A DNA stretch of 64,000 nucleotides from the NCBI RefSeq assembly GCF_007565055.1, contig NC_044560.1, positions 121,951,391-122,015,390 of the forward strand, in the 5' to 3' direction. A model generated the notes under the pieces. It was not told the DNA's origin. It saw only the letters and a list, made by a program, of their open reading frames with translations, and searched no databases. This DNA comes from Rhinopithecus roxellana. Lineage: Eukaryota; Chordata; Mammalia; Primates; Cercopithecidae. Both the position numbers and the translations under genes were made by a program. Numbering within the stretch: the first letter of the stretch is position 1; each line of letters begins with the position of its first letter. Shown piece after piece: positions 44,737 through 56,324 of this stretch.

Positions 44737-45062
44737 GCTGGGTACGGTGGCTCACACCTGTAATCCCAGCACTCTGGGAAGCTGAGGTGGGCAGATCACT
44801 TGAGGCCAGGAGTTTGAGACCAGCCGGGCCAACACGGTGAAACCCTGTCTCTACTTAAAAAAAAACAAAAAACAAAAAACAAAAAAAAATTAGCTGGGCA
44901 GGATATATTAGTGTCACACACCCAATACAAAATATTCTCCTACTCGGGGAGCTGGGGCAGGAGAATTGCTTGAACCCGGAAGGTGGAGTTTGCAGTGAGT
45001 TGAGATCGCGTCGCTGCACTCCAGCCTGGGCCACAGAGCGAGATTCTGTCTCCAAAAAAAAG
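44737..45062 (+). mobile_element. Alu (S-like), sense, with a foreign patch in its right arm
   Basis: The left arm and expanded linker (44858-44890) are normal. At about 44902-44940 the expected right-arm sequence ('gtggtggcgcatgcctgtaa' type) is replaced by non-Alu bases. These match 43664-43691 at 27 of 28 positions. Normal Alu resumes at 'ctactcggggagctggggca'. Confidence 0.92.
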
Positions 45063-45775
45063 AAAGAGATTATTATATTTATCCCTTTTTACTTTGAAAC
45101 AATCTCAAACTTACAAAGAAGTTGCAAGTACAGTTCAAATAATTTTTAATATTGGAGAGTAAGTTGTCAACATACTGCCTCATTACCCCAGAATACTTTT
45201 CTTGTGTATTTCCTTCAAACAAAGATACTCTCCTACAGAACTACAAAAATCATGAAAATCAGAAATCAATACCATAACATTATCACATAATGCACAGACC
45301 CCATTCAACTGTTGCCAATTGTCCCAAAAATGTCCCGATAAGGATCCAGTCCAAAGTCATACAACACATTTAGTTTTTATGTCTCCTTATTCTCCTTCAA
45401 TCTGGAACCACCTGTAGTCTTTTTCTTAACTTTCTGACTTCTGACACTTTTGAAGACTTCAGGCTAGCTATTTTGAAGAATGTCCCTCAGTAGTGCCTGT
45501 TATTTCATCATGATTAGATTCAGGTTATGCATCTTTGGCAGAAATATCATAGAAGAGGAGCTATGTTCTTATTGTTTCCTATCAAATGGCACACAATTTT
45601 TGATTTCTCCCATCACTGGTGAGCTTAACTTTGCTCATTTGATCACAGTAGTGTCTGCCTGGCTTCCTCATTTTAAAGTTACCTTTTTCCCCTTATAAAG
45701 TATCTCATGGGAACCATATTGTGTATACCAATATACTCATCAAACTTTCAACTTACTCTTTTTAAAAATATTTTA

Positions 45776-46066
45776 TTTTGGAGACAGGGTTTCATTCTGT
45801 CACCCAGGCTGCAGTGCAGCAGAGCAATCCCAGCTCACTGCAGCCTTGACCTTCTGGGCCCAAGCGATCCTCCCACCTCAGCCTCCTAAAGTAGCTGAGA
45901 CCACAGGTATACACCACCATGCCTGGCTAATGTTTTTAAATTTTTGTAGAGATGGGGTTTTGTCATGTTGCCCAGACTGGTCTCAAACTCCTAGGCTCAT
46001 GTGATCTTCCCTCCTCAGCCTCTCAAAGTGCTGGGATTATAGGCATGAGCCATGGCACCTGGCCTT
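45776..46066 (-). mobile_element. Alu (J-like), antisense
   Basis: Diverged copy from 'ttggagacagggtttcattc' to 'gccatggcacctggcc', nested in L1ME. Confidence 0.86.
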
Positions 46067-46547
46067 TAAAAAAAAAAAAATTATTAACACAATGACCTCA
46101 TGGGTTTCTATTTCATTCAATGGGTTGGTTATATCCATTACTATCATTATTTTGACACTCAATTCATCCCATATTTGGCTAATGGGAATCCCTTCACAGC
46201 TGGCTTTTGTGTCCTTTTTGATATGTTGCTATAATTCTTTAAGAACCTCCCTGCTTTCTGGCACAAGAACATGTTCAAGGCTCATTTGATACTTTCTCTG
46301 CCTCAGCCCTAAATTCAGCCATTTCTCCAAGGAGACTTTGTTGCTTTTATTGGAGAAAAGTACTTGGAAACCAAGATATGGACATTAGGTGTGCTTATTG
46401 CTATTGGGATATTACTGCTGTAATGCCCTCTCAGTGAACAGAATACCATATATATATTCCAATACATACTAAAAACCATGAGTTCACATAGGTATCTCCA
46501 ATTACAATCCAATACCCAGAGTTCATTCATGTTTTCTCCCTGGTCTT

Positions 46548-46592
46548 TTATCTTATCTTATCTTATCTTATCTTATCTTATCTTATCTTATC
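46548..46592 (-). repeat. (GATAA)9 pentanucleotide array
   Basis: Nine TTATC units on the plus strand (GATAA on the minus strand), grown from the A tail of the adjoining antisense Alu. Confidence 0.95.
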
Positions 46593-46882
46593 TTTCGGAC
46601 GGAGTCTTGCTCTGTTGCCCAGGCTGGAGTGCAGTGGTGCGATCTCGGCTCACTGCAAACCCCACCTCCCGGGTTCAAGCGATTCTCCTGCCTCAGTCTC
46701 CTGAGTAGCTGAGACTACAGATGCACGCCACCACGCCCAGCTAATTTTTGTATTTTTTAGTAGAGACGGGGTTTCGTCATGTTGGTCAGGCTGGTCTTGA
46801 ACTCATGACCTCAGGTGATCCACTCACCTCGGCCTCCCAACACGCTGGGATTACAGGTGTGAACCACTGTGCCCAGCTGGTC
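46593..46882 (-). mobile_element. Alu (S-like), antisense
   Basis: Complete copy whose tail has become the (GATAA)n array. It ends 'gaaccactgtgcccagc'. Confidence 0.92.
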
Positions 46883-47345
46883 TATATTTTAGTTACCTTT
46901 TCTGATAGTGAGAAATTTGGCTCCTGTTATCCTTAATTGATTTACTTAGTTGATCAATATCTAGAAATAACCATTCTTTCATTGCCGCCACAGCTCCTCC
47001 CTGCCAGTAAGGACACCCTTCTCACTCTGCTCAAGCTTAAAAAACCTGCATCTACTGCTGCCACCCCCTGCTATGCCCTCCTCAGCCCAGCTGAACACTG
47101 ACACCCTATGGCTCTATGCTCCCCTTCACCCCTATACAAAAGTCATCCTCAACCCTTTCAGACTCTGACATCTCAAATTATATCCCCCTTCATGTGGATA
47201 CCCTCCTCATTCCACTTCAGCTCTAGCACTCCATGCTAGGTCACTGCTCCAGTTGGGCTCTAATACACCCTTTCAGGCCACTGCTAGTATCCCTTCTTCC
47301 CGTCTCACTTCCTTTTCTCTTGCTTCTCCCAGGTTTGGACTAAAG

Positions 47346-48282
47346 TTTCCAGGAAGGGAAGTGAGAAGAAAAGGGAATGATTAAGGATTCGGGAACTAGA
47401 GAGAGGAGGAATAGAAGAGCAGTATCATTGTATGATACCTTACAATTAGTTATTTTGCTATACAATGATTCTTTATGTTTCTAAAACGTATGCAGAAAAT
47501 AAGGAATAAACACTAAAGAACATAATGGGAAAGAAGAAAAGAATATGACACTGAAAAAGAAAAAAATTTATTAAATGTACTGAATGTTTGTTCTTATTTA
47601 TTTTACACTTCCAATCATTAAGAGTTGTTATAGACTATAACAAGGCTATGAACTATGGTCAATCCCTTTTTCCACCTTGGAATTGAAAAACCTATACCAT
47701 ATACACAGGGAATTTACGGTACTTAAGTTTGTAGGTTATACAGAGTGGTAACAGCAATAGAGCAATTCCTACAATTCCTACAACCCAAACTGTGAAATCA
47801 ATAATGGTGAAAGAGTTGTCTCAAAAACAAAACAAAAAAAAGTTAAGACAAATGCTACATTAATGTTTGGGTGGTCAGATTCTACTTTGAAGTTTACAGA
47901 TATGCCTATAGATTTTTGGAGTTTACCACTTTCTTATTCTGTATCATTAATGTAATATTTTAAATTACTATATATTTTACCATTTTTCTGTATTTAGTAA
48001 GAAATTCGATTTTTTATTTGATATAATAAAAGTTTTAATGTAATTTATGTTAGATTTTGCATTTTTTTCATTACTGTTATACTTTAACCTGACTAAATGA
48101 CTGATCTAATTGTATTAGTATTGAGAACAATCATGTGGAATGTTTTGAGACAGAGTACTATATTTGTGAATATAATTTTATGGCTTTTTTCACTTAGTAA
48201 GAACCTATCAGTGTGGAAAACTAAGAAAATTGCTCTCTGCTGTATAATCTGGCATTCATTGTAGATTAAAGCTTATTTTTCT
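47346..48282. other. Unique A+T-rich sequence
   Basis: No gene or repeat recognised. Open frames are short. Confidence 0.4.
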
Positions 48283-48567
48283 TTTTTTTTTTTTTCTTTT
48301 TGAGACAGAGTCTCGCTCTGTTGCCAAGGCTGGAGTGCAGTGGCGCGATCTCGACTCACTGCAAGCTCTGCCTCCCGAGTTCACGCCATTCTCCTGCCTC
48401 AGCCTCCCGAGTAGCTGGGACTACAGGCGCCTGCCACCACATCCGGCTACTTTTTTGTATGTTTAGTAGAGATGGGGTTTCACTGTGTTAGCCAGGATGC
48501 TCTCAATCTCCTGACCTCGTGATCCACCTGCCTCGGCCTCCCGAAGTGCTGGGATTACAGGCGTAAG
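48283..48567 (-). mobile_element. AluY/Sc-like, antisense, 5' truncated
   Basis: Antisense copy with 'ctgcaagctctgcctcccga'. The final 'gtgagccaccgcgcccgg' end is missing, and the sequence passes from 'gggattacaggcg' to an AT-rich (TATAGA)-like run. Confidence 0.88.
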
Positions 48568-48700
48568 ATATATAGATATGTAGATTATATCTATATACAC
48601 TAGCAACGAACAATTCAAAAATGAAATAAAGGAAACAATTCCATTTATGATAGCATGAAAAAGAATAAAATACATTAGGAGTAAATCTAACCAAGGAAAA

Positions 48701-49431
48701 CAAGTCATTCTACCAAAAAGACACATACATGCACCTGTATGTTCATTACAGCACTATTCAAAATAGCAAAAACATAGAATCAGCTCAGGTGCCCACCAAC
48801 AGTGGACTGAATAAAGAAAATGAGGTACATCCCATGGTACATATACACCATGGAATACTACACAGCCATGTACTTCACAACAACATGCATGAAGCTGGAA
48901 ACTACAGTTTCCAGCTATGTTAATTAGCAGAATGTTAGCAGCTATGCTAATTAATACAGAAACAGAAATTCAGAGACAAAGTGTGGGAGTGGGGTGAGGG
49001 ATACAAGACTATACACTGGGTACAGTGTACACTGTTCAGGTGATGGGTGCACCAAAATCTCAGAAATCACCACTAAAGAACTTACTCATGCAACCACCAC
49101 CTGTTCCCCCAAAAACCTATTGAAGTAAAAAAATTTAAAAAAAAGAAAAAAAAATTAAAAGACTAAATGTTCTCACTTGTAAGAAGGTGCTGAACACTGG
49201 GTATATGTAGTTGTAAAAATGGGAACAACAGACACTGATGAATACAAGACAGGGAAGGGAGAGGGTTAGGGTTGAAAAAAAAAAATACCTGTTGGGTACT
49301 ATGCTCACTATCTGGGTAACAGATTCATTTGTACTCCAAACTTCAGCACCATGAAATATTCCTTTGTAGCAAACCTGCCCGTGCCTCCCCAGTTCTAAAA
49401 TAAAAGTTGAAAAACGATAAAATAAAATAAA
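48701..49431 (+). mobile_element. L1P 3' ends nested in L1M
   Basis: Primate L1 3' sequence ('caccaacagtggactgaata', 'ggtgatgggtgcaccaaaat') ends in an A-rich run at 49126-49160. A further L1P 3' UTR piece ('gtactatgctcactatctgg') ends at about 49431. The doubled 3' end resembles the nested pair at 19354-22428. Confidence 0.72.
48893..48916. repeat. Short inverted repeat
   Basis: Arms 'agctggaaact' and 'agtttccagct' with a 2-base centre. The following bases hold a direct repeat 'gctatg(t/c)taatta'. Both seem to be local slippage products in the L1P 3' region. Confidence 0.85.
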
Positions 49432-49527
49432 AGTTCAACAAAACATTGTTGAAAGAAATTAAGATTCAACAAATGGGGAGACACCTCATGTTCACGGATC
49501 AGAAGATGAGATGTTGTTAAGATGGCA

Positions 49528-50297
49528 TGGTAAACAGAATAATGCTCCTCACCAAATATGTCCACACCCTAACATCCAGAACCTGACAAAAGGGACTTTA
49601 CAGATATGATTAAGATTCTTCAGATGTAGCGATTATCCCAGATTATCTGAGTGGGTTCAATGTAATCACATAGTCCTTATAAGAGGGAGGCAAGAGGCTT
49701 AAAGTCAGAGACAGGAAATGTGACAAAGGAAGCAGAGGTTAAAATGGTATGGTATAAATAAGAAGGAAGGAGCTGTGAGCCACAAAATGCAGGTAGCTTC
49801 TAGAAACTGGAAAAAGACATGGAAAGAGATTCTTTCCAAGAAAAGCCTCTAGATGGAATACAGCTCGGCCAACAACTTGGTTTTATTTATTATTTACTTA
49901 TTTTTGAGACAGGGTCTCGCTCGGTCACCGAGGCTAGAGTGCAGTGGCATGATCTCGGCTCACTGCAACCTCTGCCTCTCGGGTGCTTTAGCCACCCAAG
50001 TAGCTGGTAATACAGGCGTGCACCACCATGCCTGGCTAAATTTTTGTATTTTTAGTAGAGATCAGGTTTTGCCATGTTGGCCAGGCTGGTCTCAAACTCC
50101 TGGCTTCAAGTGACCCGCCTGCCTCAGCCTCCCAAAGTCTTGGGATTACAGATGTGAGCCATCACACTTGCCCTCAACAACTTGATTTCAGCCCAGAAAA
50201 CCCCCAGACCTGTAAAATATTACATATGTGTTGTTTTAAATCACTAAGTTTGTGGTAATTTGTTATAGTAGTAGTTTCCTTACAGAACACTAATAGA
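49528..50297 (+). mobile_element. MaLR-type LTR (MLT1-like), sense, split by an Alu
   Basis: LTR-like sequence from 'tggtaaacagaataatgctc' to 'cactaataga', with typical inner motifs 'aaatatgtccacaccctaac', 'tccttataagagggaggc' and 'gtttgtggtaatttgttata'. It is flanked by 'gatggca' (49521-49527) and 'gatgcca' (50298-50304), a short TSD in L1M. The homologous LTR at 63113 is uninterrupted. No internal retroviral genes are present, so it is a solo LTR. Confidence 0.72.
49880..50174 (-). mobile_element. Alu (S-like), antisense, inside the LTR
   Basis: Flanked by a 10-bp TSD 'caacaacttg' (49870-49879 and 50175-50184). Confidence 0.93.
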
Positions 50298-51895
50298 GAT
50301 GCCAAAACTTCCAAACTGATCTACAGATTCAATACAATAGCTTTCAAAATCCCAACTAGATTATTTTTTGCAAAAAATAAACTGATACTAAAATTCATAG
50401 GGAAATTCAAGGGAGAATAGCCAAAACAATCTTGAAAAAGAAGAATAAAGTTGGAGGACTCACACTTTGCAATTTCAAAACTTACTAGAGCAAGAGTAAT
50501 AAAGACAATGTGGTACTAACATTAAGGATAGACATAAAGATCAATGGAACAGAATTGAGAGTCCTGAAATAAACTCATTTATGGTTAACTGGCTTTCAAC
50601 AGCATGTCAAGATCTTTCAGTGGAGAAAGACTAGTCATTTCACCAAATAATGCTGGAACAAATGGATATTCATATAAAAAAAAAGTTGAAGCCCCTTCTG
50701 ACATCACAAAAATCAACTCAAAATGAAACATAAACCAAAATATAAGAGCTAAAACTAGAAAACACTTAGACATGGCAGTAAAGCTTCTTGATCATGGGTT
50801 AGGCAATGGTTTCTTAGCTATACTTTATCAAAAGAAAGAAAGAACAAAGCAACTAAAAAAAAGATAAATTGTACTTCATCAAAATTTAACACTTTTGTGC
50901 CTCAAAGGACACTATCAAGAAAGCTAAGATACCTCACAAAATGGGAAAATGTATTTGCAAATCATGTATCTGATAAGGGACTAGTATCTAGAATAAATAA
51001 CGAACTCTCACAACTTAACAATAAAAAGACAACCCAATTAAAAAATGGGCAAAGGATCCGAACAAACATTTTTTTCCAAAGAAGTTATACAAATGACCAA
51101 CACATACATGAAAAGATGCTCAACATCATCAGTCACCAGAGAAATGCAAATCCAAACCAACCACAATGAGATACTACTTCCAGGCCTCCACCAGGATGGA
51201 AATAATAAAAAAGATAGACAATAACAAGCATTGGCAAAGATGTGGAGAAACTGGAACACTCATACATTGATAGTAGAATTATAAAATGATGCACTTTGGA
51301 AAATAATTTGGCAGTTCCTCAAAATGTTATACATAGTTACTGCATGATCCAACAATTCTACTCCTAGATGTATACCCAAGAGAAATGAAAACATGTATCC
51401 ACATGAAAGCTAGTATGCAAATGTTCACAGCAGCATTAGTCACAATAACCAAAAGGAAAACAACTCAAACACGCAACAACCAATTAATGGATAAACAAAA
51501 TGTGGTATATCCATACAATGTAATATTATTCGCCATTAAAAAAGAATAAAGTACAGATACATGTTACACATTTATGGACCTTGAAAACATTATGCTACGT
51601 GAAAGAAGCCAGTCACGAAAGACTACATATTCTTACTCAATTTATATAAAATGGCTAGAATAAGCAAATCCATAGAGACAGAAAGTAGACTGGTAGTTGC
51701 TTAGGACCATATGGGATTGGATTGAGGAGTGATAGCTAAAGGATACAGGGTTCTTTTGAGGTAAGGAAAATCTTCTAAAATTGACTGTGGTGAAGGCAGC
51801 CCCTATCTGTGAATATAGTAAAAGCCACTGAATTGTACACTTTAAATGGATGACTTGTACAGTACTTGAAGTATATCTCACTAAAGATATTAGCG

Positions 51896-52282
51896 GGGGA
51901 AAACCTGCTGTAAGGTCCCCTCATTCCAGACTACAAAGTCTTCAGGGATACTGCTGGAGACTGGTTTTCAAGGCCTCATTAGGCAGCCTAGACGTCAAAA
52001 CAGAGGGAAGATAGCCTCCTTAATAAAAACAAAACAAACAAAAACCCTAGCAAGGCTAACCTGTCTTGATGGTCTGCTAGAAGGCATATTATCACATGGA
52101 TATATAACTGAGGACAGTTAAAATCCAACTCCTCAATTCTAATCTCCAAGTGAATAGATAAAAGGGAGTAGGTACTGAAAAACCATTCACTACTAAATGA
52201 AGTTCTAGATAAAACTATACTAACATACTAGATAACATTTTGGTTGAGTGACTTTTGTTGCTAATTACCTTGATGCTATATT
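51896..52282. other. Unique sequence
   Basis: No feature recognised. Confidence 0.4.
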
Positions 52283-52298
52283 AATAATATTTGCAAGG

Positions 52299-52608
52299 GA
52301 CCGAGCACAGTGGTTCACACCTGTAATCCCAGGAATTTTGGGAGGTTGAGGCGGGCAGATCACCTGAAGTCAGGAGTTCAAGACCAGCCCGGCCAACATG
52401 GCAAAACTCTGTCTCTACTAATAATATAAAAATTAGCCAGGGATGGTGGTGCACACCTACAATCCCAGCTACTTGGGAGGCTGAGGCAGGAGAATCACTT
52501 CAACCCGGGAGGCAGAGGCTACAGTGAGCTGAGATCATGCCACTGCACTCTAGCCTGGCCAACAGACAGAGACTCTATCTCAAAGAAAATAATAATAATA
52601 ATAATAAC
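52299..52608 (+). mobile_element. Alu (S-like), sense, with (AAT)n tail
   Basis: TSD 'aataatatttgcaagg' (52283-52298) and 'aataatatttgcaaagg' (52609-52625). The tail has turned into (AAT)n at 52588-52607. Confidence 0.93.
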
Positions 52609-52736
52609 AATAATATTTGCAAAGGACAATATATAATCTGAAAACTTTTGCAATTAGTACTTTAAAAACATATCAAAGAACTATTAATAAAGCATATTAA
52701 ACAATACTATATTTGATCTTTAACACCTACATAATA

Positions 52737-53010
52737 GGCCGGGCTGTTGACTCACACCTGCAATCCTAGCACTTTGGAAGGCCAAGGTGGGTGGATCGCT
52801 TGAGCCCAGGAGTTCAGGACCAGCGGGGCAACATAGCAAAACCTTATCTCTACAAAAAATTAGCCAGGCATGGTGGCGTGCACCTGCAGTCCCAGCCACT
52901 TGGAGGCTGAGGTGAGGGAATTACCTGAGCCTAGAAGGTAGGGGCTGCAGTAAGCCACGATCTTGTCACTGCATTCCAGCCTGGGTGACAGAGCTAGACC
53001 TTGTCTCAAA
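52737..53010 (+). mobile_element. Alu (J/S), sense
   Basis: Diverged copy with head 'ggccgggctgttgactcaca' and a missing base block in the left-arm end. Its tail is the CAAAA array. Confidence 0.87.
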
Positions 53011-53060
53011 CAAAACAAAACAAAACAAAACAAAACAAAACAAAACAAAACAAAACAAAA
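53011..53060 (+). repeat. (CAAAA)10 pentanucleotide array
   Basis: Ten perfect CAAAA units derived from the Alu tail. Confidence 0.95.
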
Positions 53061-53063
53061 ACA

Positions 53064-53310
53064 ACCTAATTACCTGATTTTAATGTCACATAATGTGCTA
53101 CCTCAGCAACAGATGGTGTTTATGAAATAAAGCAGATTTACCAACACAAAGAAAAGTAACATCAGGGAGTAGAGGACATTTAGCATCTAATTTACCACTG
53201 GGGCATGTCTTGATACTTCCCTGCCCAATGTTGACAGTAAATGAACAAATGCAGTGTGCAAGGCCTGAGAAATGTCACAGTAACTAGGCTCAGGCTTTTC
53301 TGTAAAACAA
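53064..53310. other. Unique sequence
   Basis: No feature recognised. Confidence 0.4.
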
Positions 53311-53620
53311 TTGCTGGGTACAGTGGCTCACACCTGTAATCCCAGCACTGTGGCAGGCTGAAGCAGGCAGACTGCTTGAGCTCAGGAGTTCAAGACCAGC
53401 TTGGGCCACATGGCAAACCCGTCGCCACAAAAAAATATAAAAATTAGCCAAATTAGCCAGGCATGGTGGTGCATGCCTATAGTCCCAGCTACTCGGGAGG
53501 CTGAAGTAGGAGGATCACCTGGGCCAGGAAGGTGGAGGTTGCAGTGAGCTGAGATCATACCACTGTATTCAGCCTGGGTGACAGAGCCAGACCCTGCCTC
53601 AAAAAAAAAAAAAAAAAACA
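53311..53620 (+). mobile_element. Alu (S-like), sense
   Basis: Contains a 9-base duplication in the right-arm start ('attagccaaattagccagg'). Ends in a 17-base A tail. Confidence 0.9.
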
Positions 53621-54199
53621 GTCACTACCCATTCACCAAGATAGAATGAGAAATGCAAGACACTTACTAGGGATTGACATCTGTGAAAGAACGACAAAAG
53701 AAGCAGGACTGGGAAGAGGAAGAAATCAAACTGCAATGCAGGCCTGACAAAAGCTCAGTCAACGAGGTGGCTCTCTGGAGCAGGTATTGCCTGTCGAAGA
53801 GTTCCATGTTCGGCTGAAATAGCTGGATCTTTACGCTCCTACCTTGCTCAGTCATTTGTAAGCTGTCCCTAGAAAAGTATGACCTCAGATGAAGCAGATC
53901 TCTGCTGCTGAGACAGGCCGTGAATCTGATGAAAGCACTTCCTGCAGCTGGGCAGCAAGTAGTTCCCTGAAGAGAAACAGTGTAGTTCACCTTCATCTCT
54001 ACCACATAAAGAAAAATGCCCCACCCAGGGTTATGCCTCTTCTCCCTCAGGTCAGCCCACATCTATTTTCAGATAACTGTCAAGTGTCATCCCAGCTGCA
54101 GAGCTCCCCATAGGATTGACTGAAGTCTCCATTGTGACTGCATCAGTTCAACTTCTCTGCCCACCTAATCATGCTTTCCTCACTCCTTTATAAGTGTCC
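53621..54199. other. Unassigned block, probably ancient repeat
   Basis: The minus strand holds a 131-codon open frame (54062-53667) without recognisable motif. Sequence near both edges ('gatgtcaatccctagtaag' on the minus strand, 'ctaatcatgctttcctcac' on the plus strand) has the flavour of an old mammalian interspersed repeat, so a real gene is unlikely. Confidence 0.4.
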
Positions 54200-54345
54200 T
54201 GAAAGTACATAGGGAATTGAGGCTCAGAGAGGTTAAGTAACTTGTCCAAGGTTACACAGCTAGAAAGTGGCAGAACTGGGATTCGGGCCCAGGTCTCCAA
54301 ACACAGCACTCAGGAATTCAGACCTCATTCTCTACGAAACAGAAT
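54200..54345 (-). mobile_element. MIR SINE, antisense
   Basis: 'ggctcagagaggttaagtaa', 'cttgtccaaggttacacagc' and 'agaactgggattcgggccca' are hallmark reverse MIR sequence. Confidence 0.92.
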
Positions 54346-54354
54346 GTTTGAAGG

Positions 54355-55665
54355 TTTTCCTCTCCTTTTTGTTTTATTGGAATATTCACTTTTCTAATGA
54401 TAGCTTTATTATGTAATTCATACATAATAGAGCTCACCCTTGAGAGGTACACAACTTTGAAAAGTATACAATTTGGTGTTATTTAGTATATTCAAAGATT
54501 TCTGCAACCATTGCCATTATCTAATTTCGGAACATTTTCACCCCAAAAGGAAATCCCATACTCATTAGTAATCACTCCCCTTACGCACAGGCCCTACAAA
54601 CCACTAACCTACTTTCTGTCTCCAGGATTTGCCTATTCTGGACATTTTGTATAGATAAAATAATATATGTGGCTTTTAACTTTTTTATTGTGGTAAAATA
54701 TATATAAGATTTATCATTTTTAAATGGACAGCTCAGTGGTATTAAGTACATTCACACTGTTGTGCAACCACCACTCCTACCTATCTCTAGAATTTTTCAT
54801 CCTCCCATACTAAAATTCTAGTTCAACAGAACAATAACTCTTCACTTCTCTCTCCTCTCAGCCCCTGGCAACCTCTAAATTCTACTTCTATCTCTATGAA
54901 TTTGCCTACCTAAATACTGCATATAAGTGGAATCATAATAATGTTTGTCCTTTGGTGTCTGGCTTATTCACCTAGCATAATCTTTAACATTCATCCACGT
55001 TGTAGCATGTATCAGGATTTCCTTCCTTTTTAGGGCTAAATAACATTTCCTGTAGGTAGACAGAAAGACAGAGGAAGGGAGGGAGGGAGGGAGGGAGGGA
55101 GGGAAGGAAGGAAAATAGACCACCTTTTGTTTATCCATTCATCTGTCGATGGACACTTGGGTTGTTTCCATCTTCTGCCTATTGTGAATAATCCAGCTGT
55201 AAAACACGGTTGTATAAATATCTATTCAATTCCCTACTTTCAATTATTTTAGTTATACACCCAGAAGCAGAATTTCTGGCTCATATGGTTATTCTATGTT
55301 TAATTTTTTGAGGAACTGCCATACTGTTTTCTACAGAAGCTACACCATTTTATATTTCCAAATGGTTCCAACTTCTCCATATCCTTGCATATCCATATCA
55401 ACATTTGTTATTTTCTGGCTTTTTAAAAAAATAATATCCATCCTAATGGGTGTGAAGTAGTATTTCATTGTAGTTTTGATTTTCATTACTCTAATAATGA
55501 GTGCTGTTGAGCATCTTTTCTTGTGCTTATTGGTCATCTGTACATTGTCTCTGGAGAAATGTTTATTCAAGTCTTTTGCCATTTTTGAATTAGGTTGTTT
55601 CTTGTGGCTGAGTCGTAGTTTAATATATTCGGGATATTAATCCCCTTATCAAGCAGTTTGGTTTT
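54355..55665 (-). mobile_element. L1M 3' regions, antisense (at least two joined pieces)
   Basis: Two similar 3' UTR starts follow each other ('tagagctcacccttgagagg' near 54430 and 'tattgtggtaaaatatatat' near 54690). A longer run then reaches 'ctctggagaaatgtttattc' near 55560. A (GGGA)n tract lies at 55077. The structure suggests L1M inserted next to or into L1M. Confidence 0.72.
55077..55104 (+). repeat. (GGGA)n tract
   Basis: Seven GGGA units in a purine-only stretch. Four or more G3 runs make it a candidate G-quadruplex. Confidence 0.93.
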
Positions 55666-56324
55666 GAGTGGCTAGTAAGATATTCGTTTAGAAATATCTG
55701 GCAGGCAATGCTGATCTTTGGATTCTTTGGAAGTGCTTCAGAGTTTCAAAGGGAAGAAGTAGCTGGCCATGCTGATGAAGTTCTGGGCTCCACTGCAATC
55801 CCCAACACAGCTCAGATTTTATCTGCTGCAAAAGCTGGAATTCCAGCTTAAGACTTCATTTGAAAGTGAGAGTACAGTTGCTTTAAACAAATTTTAAATC
55901 ACATTATATCATGCTATCTTATGTTCATAAAATTGTAGTTGAAACTGTAGAAATAAATTAGATTCTAAATTAGAAGACTTCATATAAGAAGGAACATCCT
56001 ACTTTTGTGAGGTAAGAGAATAAAAGAAAATAGGAAGCCAGGATAATGAAGCAAAACAGAAATCTAGGAAGAAGTATTTCAAAAGAAAGGTACAGTAGAC
56101 TACAGAAAATTCTATACAGAGGTCATGAAGAATGAGGACTAGAAAAAAGATACTTTGTTTGGCAATCATGAGATCACTAGCAACCTTTAAGAGATCAATT
56201 TTAATTTAGTGACTGAAAGCATAAGTCAGACTACAAAACCTTTAGAAGGTGGAATGAAGGTTGAGGGAGGAAAGGTAACCAATACAGAATAGTCTCAATT
56301 TTGGTAAAGGCTGTAATAATAATA
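55666..56324. other. Unique sequence
   Basis: A frame at 55708-55851 reads MLIFGFFGSASEFQREEVAG and ends in AGIPA before a stop. It is short, not recognised, and lacks retrocopy marks (tail, TSD). Treated as chance. Confidence 0.35.

Larger units (their letters stand above)
45066..47345 (-). mobile_element. L1ME/L1M 3' region, antisense, split by Alus
   Basis: A long old-L1 3' UTR in reverse: 'ctgttgccaattgtcccaaa', 'ggttatgcatctttggcaga', 'cagccatttctccaaggaga', 'acttagttgatcaatatcta' and a C-rich end ('gacaccctatggctctatgc'). The higher G+C of 46985-47340 belongs to this UTR and is not a CpG island. Alus lie at 45776-46066 and 46593-46882. Confidence 0.72.
48596..51895 (+). mobile_element. 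L1M, sense, split by an L1P piece and a MaLR LTR
   Basis: The L1M runs 48596-48700, 49432-49527 and 50305-51895. It starts in the RT region ('cactagcaacgaacaattca') and continues to the 3' UTR ('gaattgtacactttaaatgg'). Order is kept across both interruptions. Internal frames such as 50897-51169 are short relics of the ORF2 C-terminus. Confidence 0.8.

Noticed and set aside
46985..47340. C-rich segment as a possible CpG island or exon
   Set aside because: It has few CpG dinucleotides and fits the C-rich part of an antisense L1ME 3' UTR.
53667..54062. 131-codon open frame on the minus strand
   Set aside because: No recognised domain. The edges of the block look like an old interspersed repeat, and there is no splice or retrocopy signature.
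55708..55851. Short frame MLIFGFFGSASEFQREEVAG... as a possible retrogene fragment
   Set aside because: No family could be recalled, and there is no poly(A) tail or TSD. The length is within chance.
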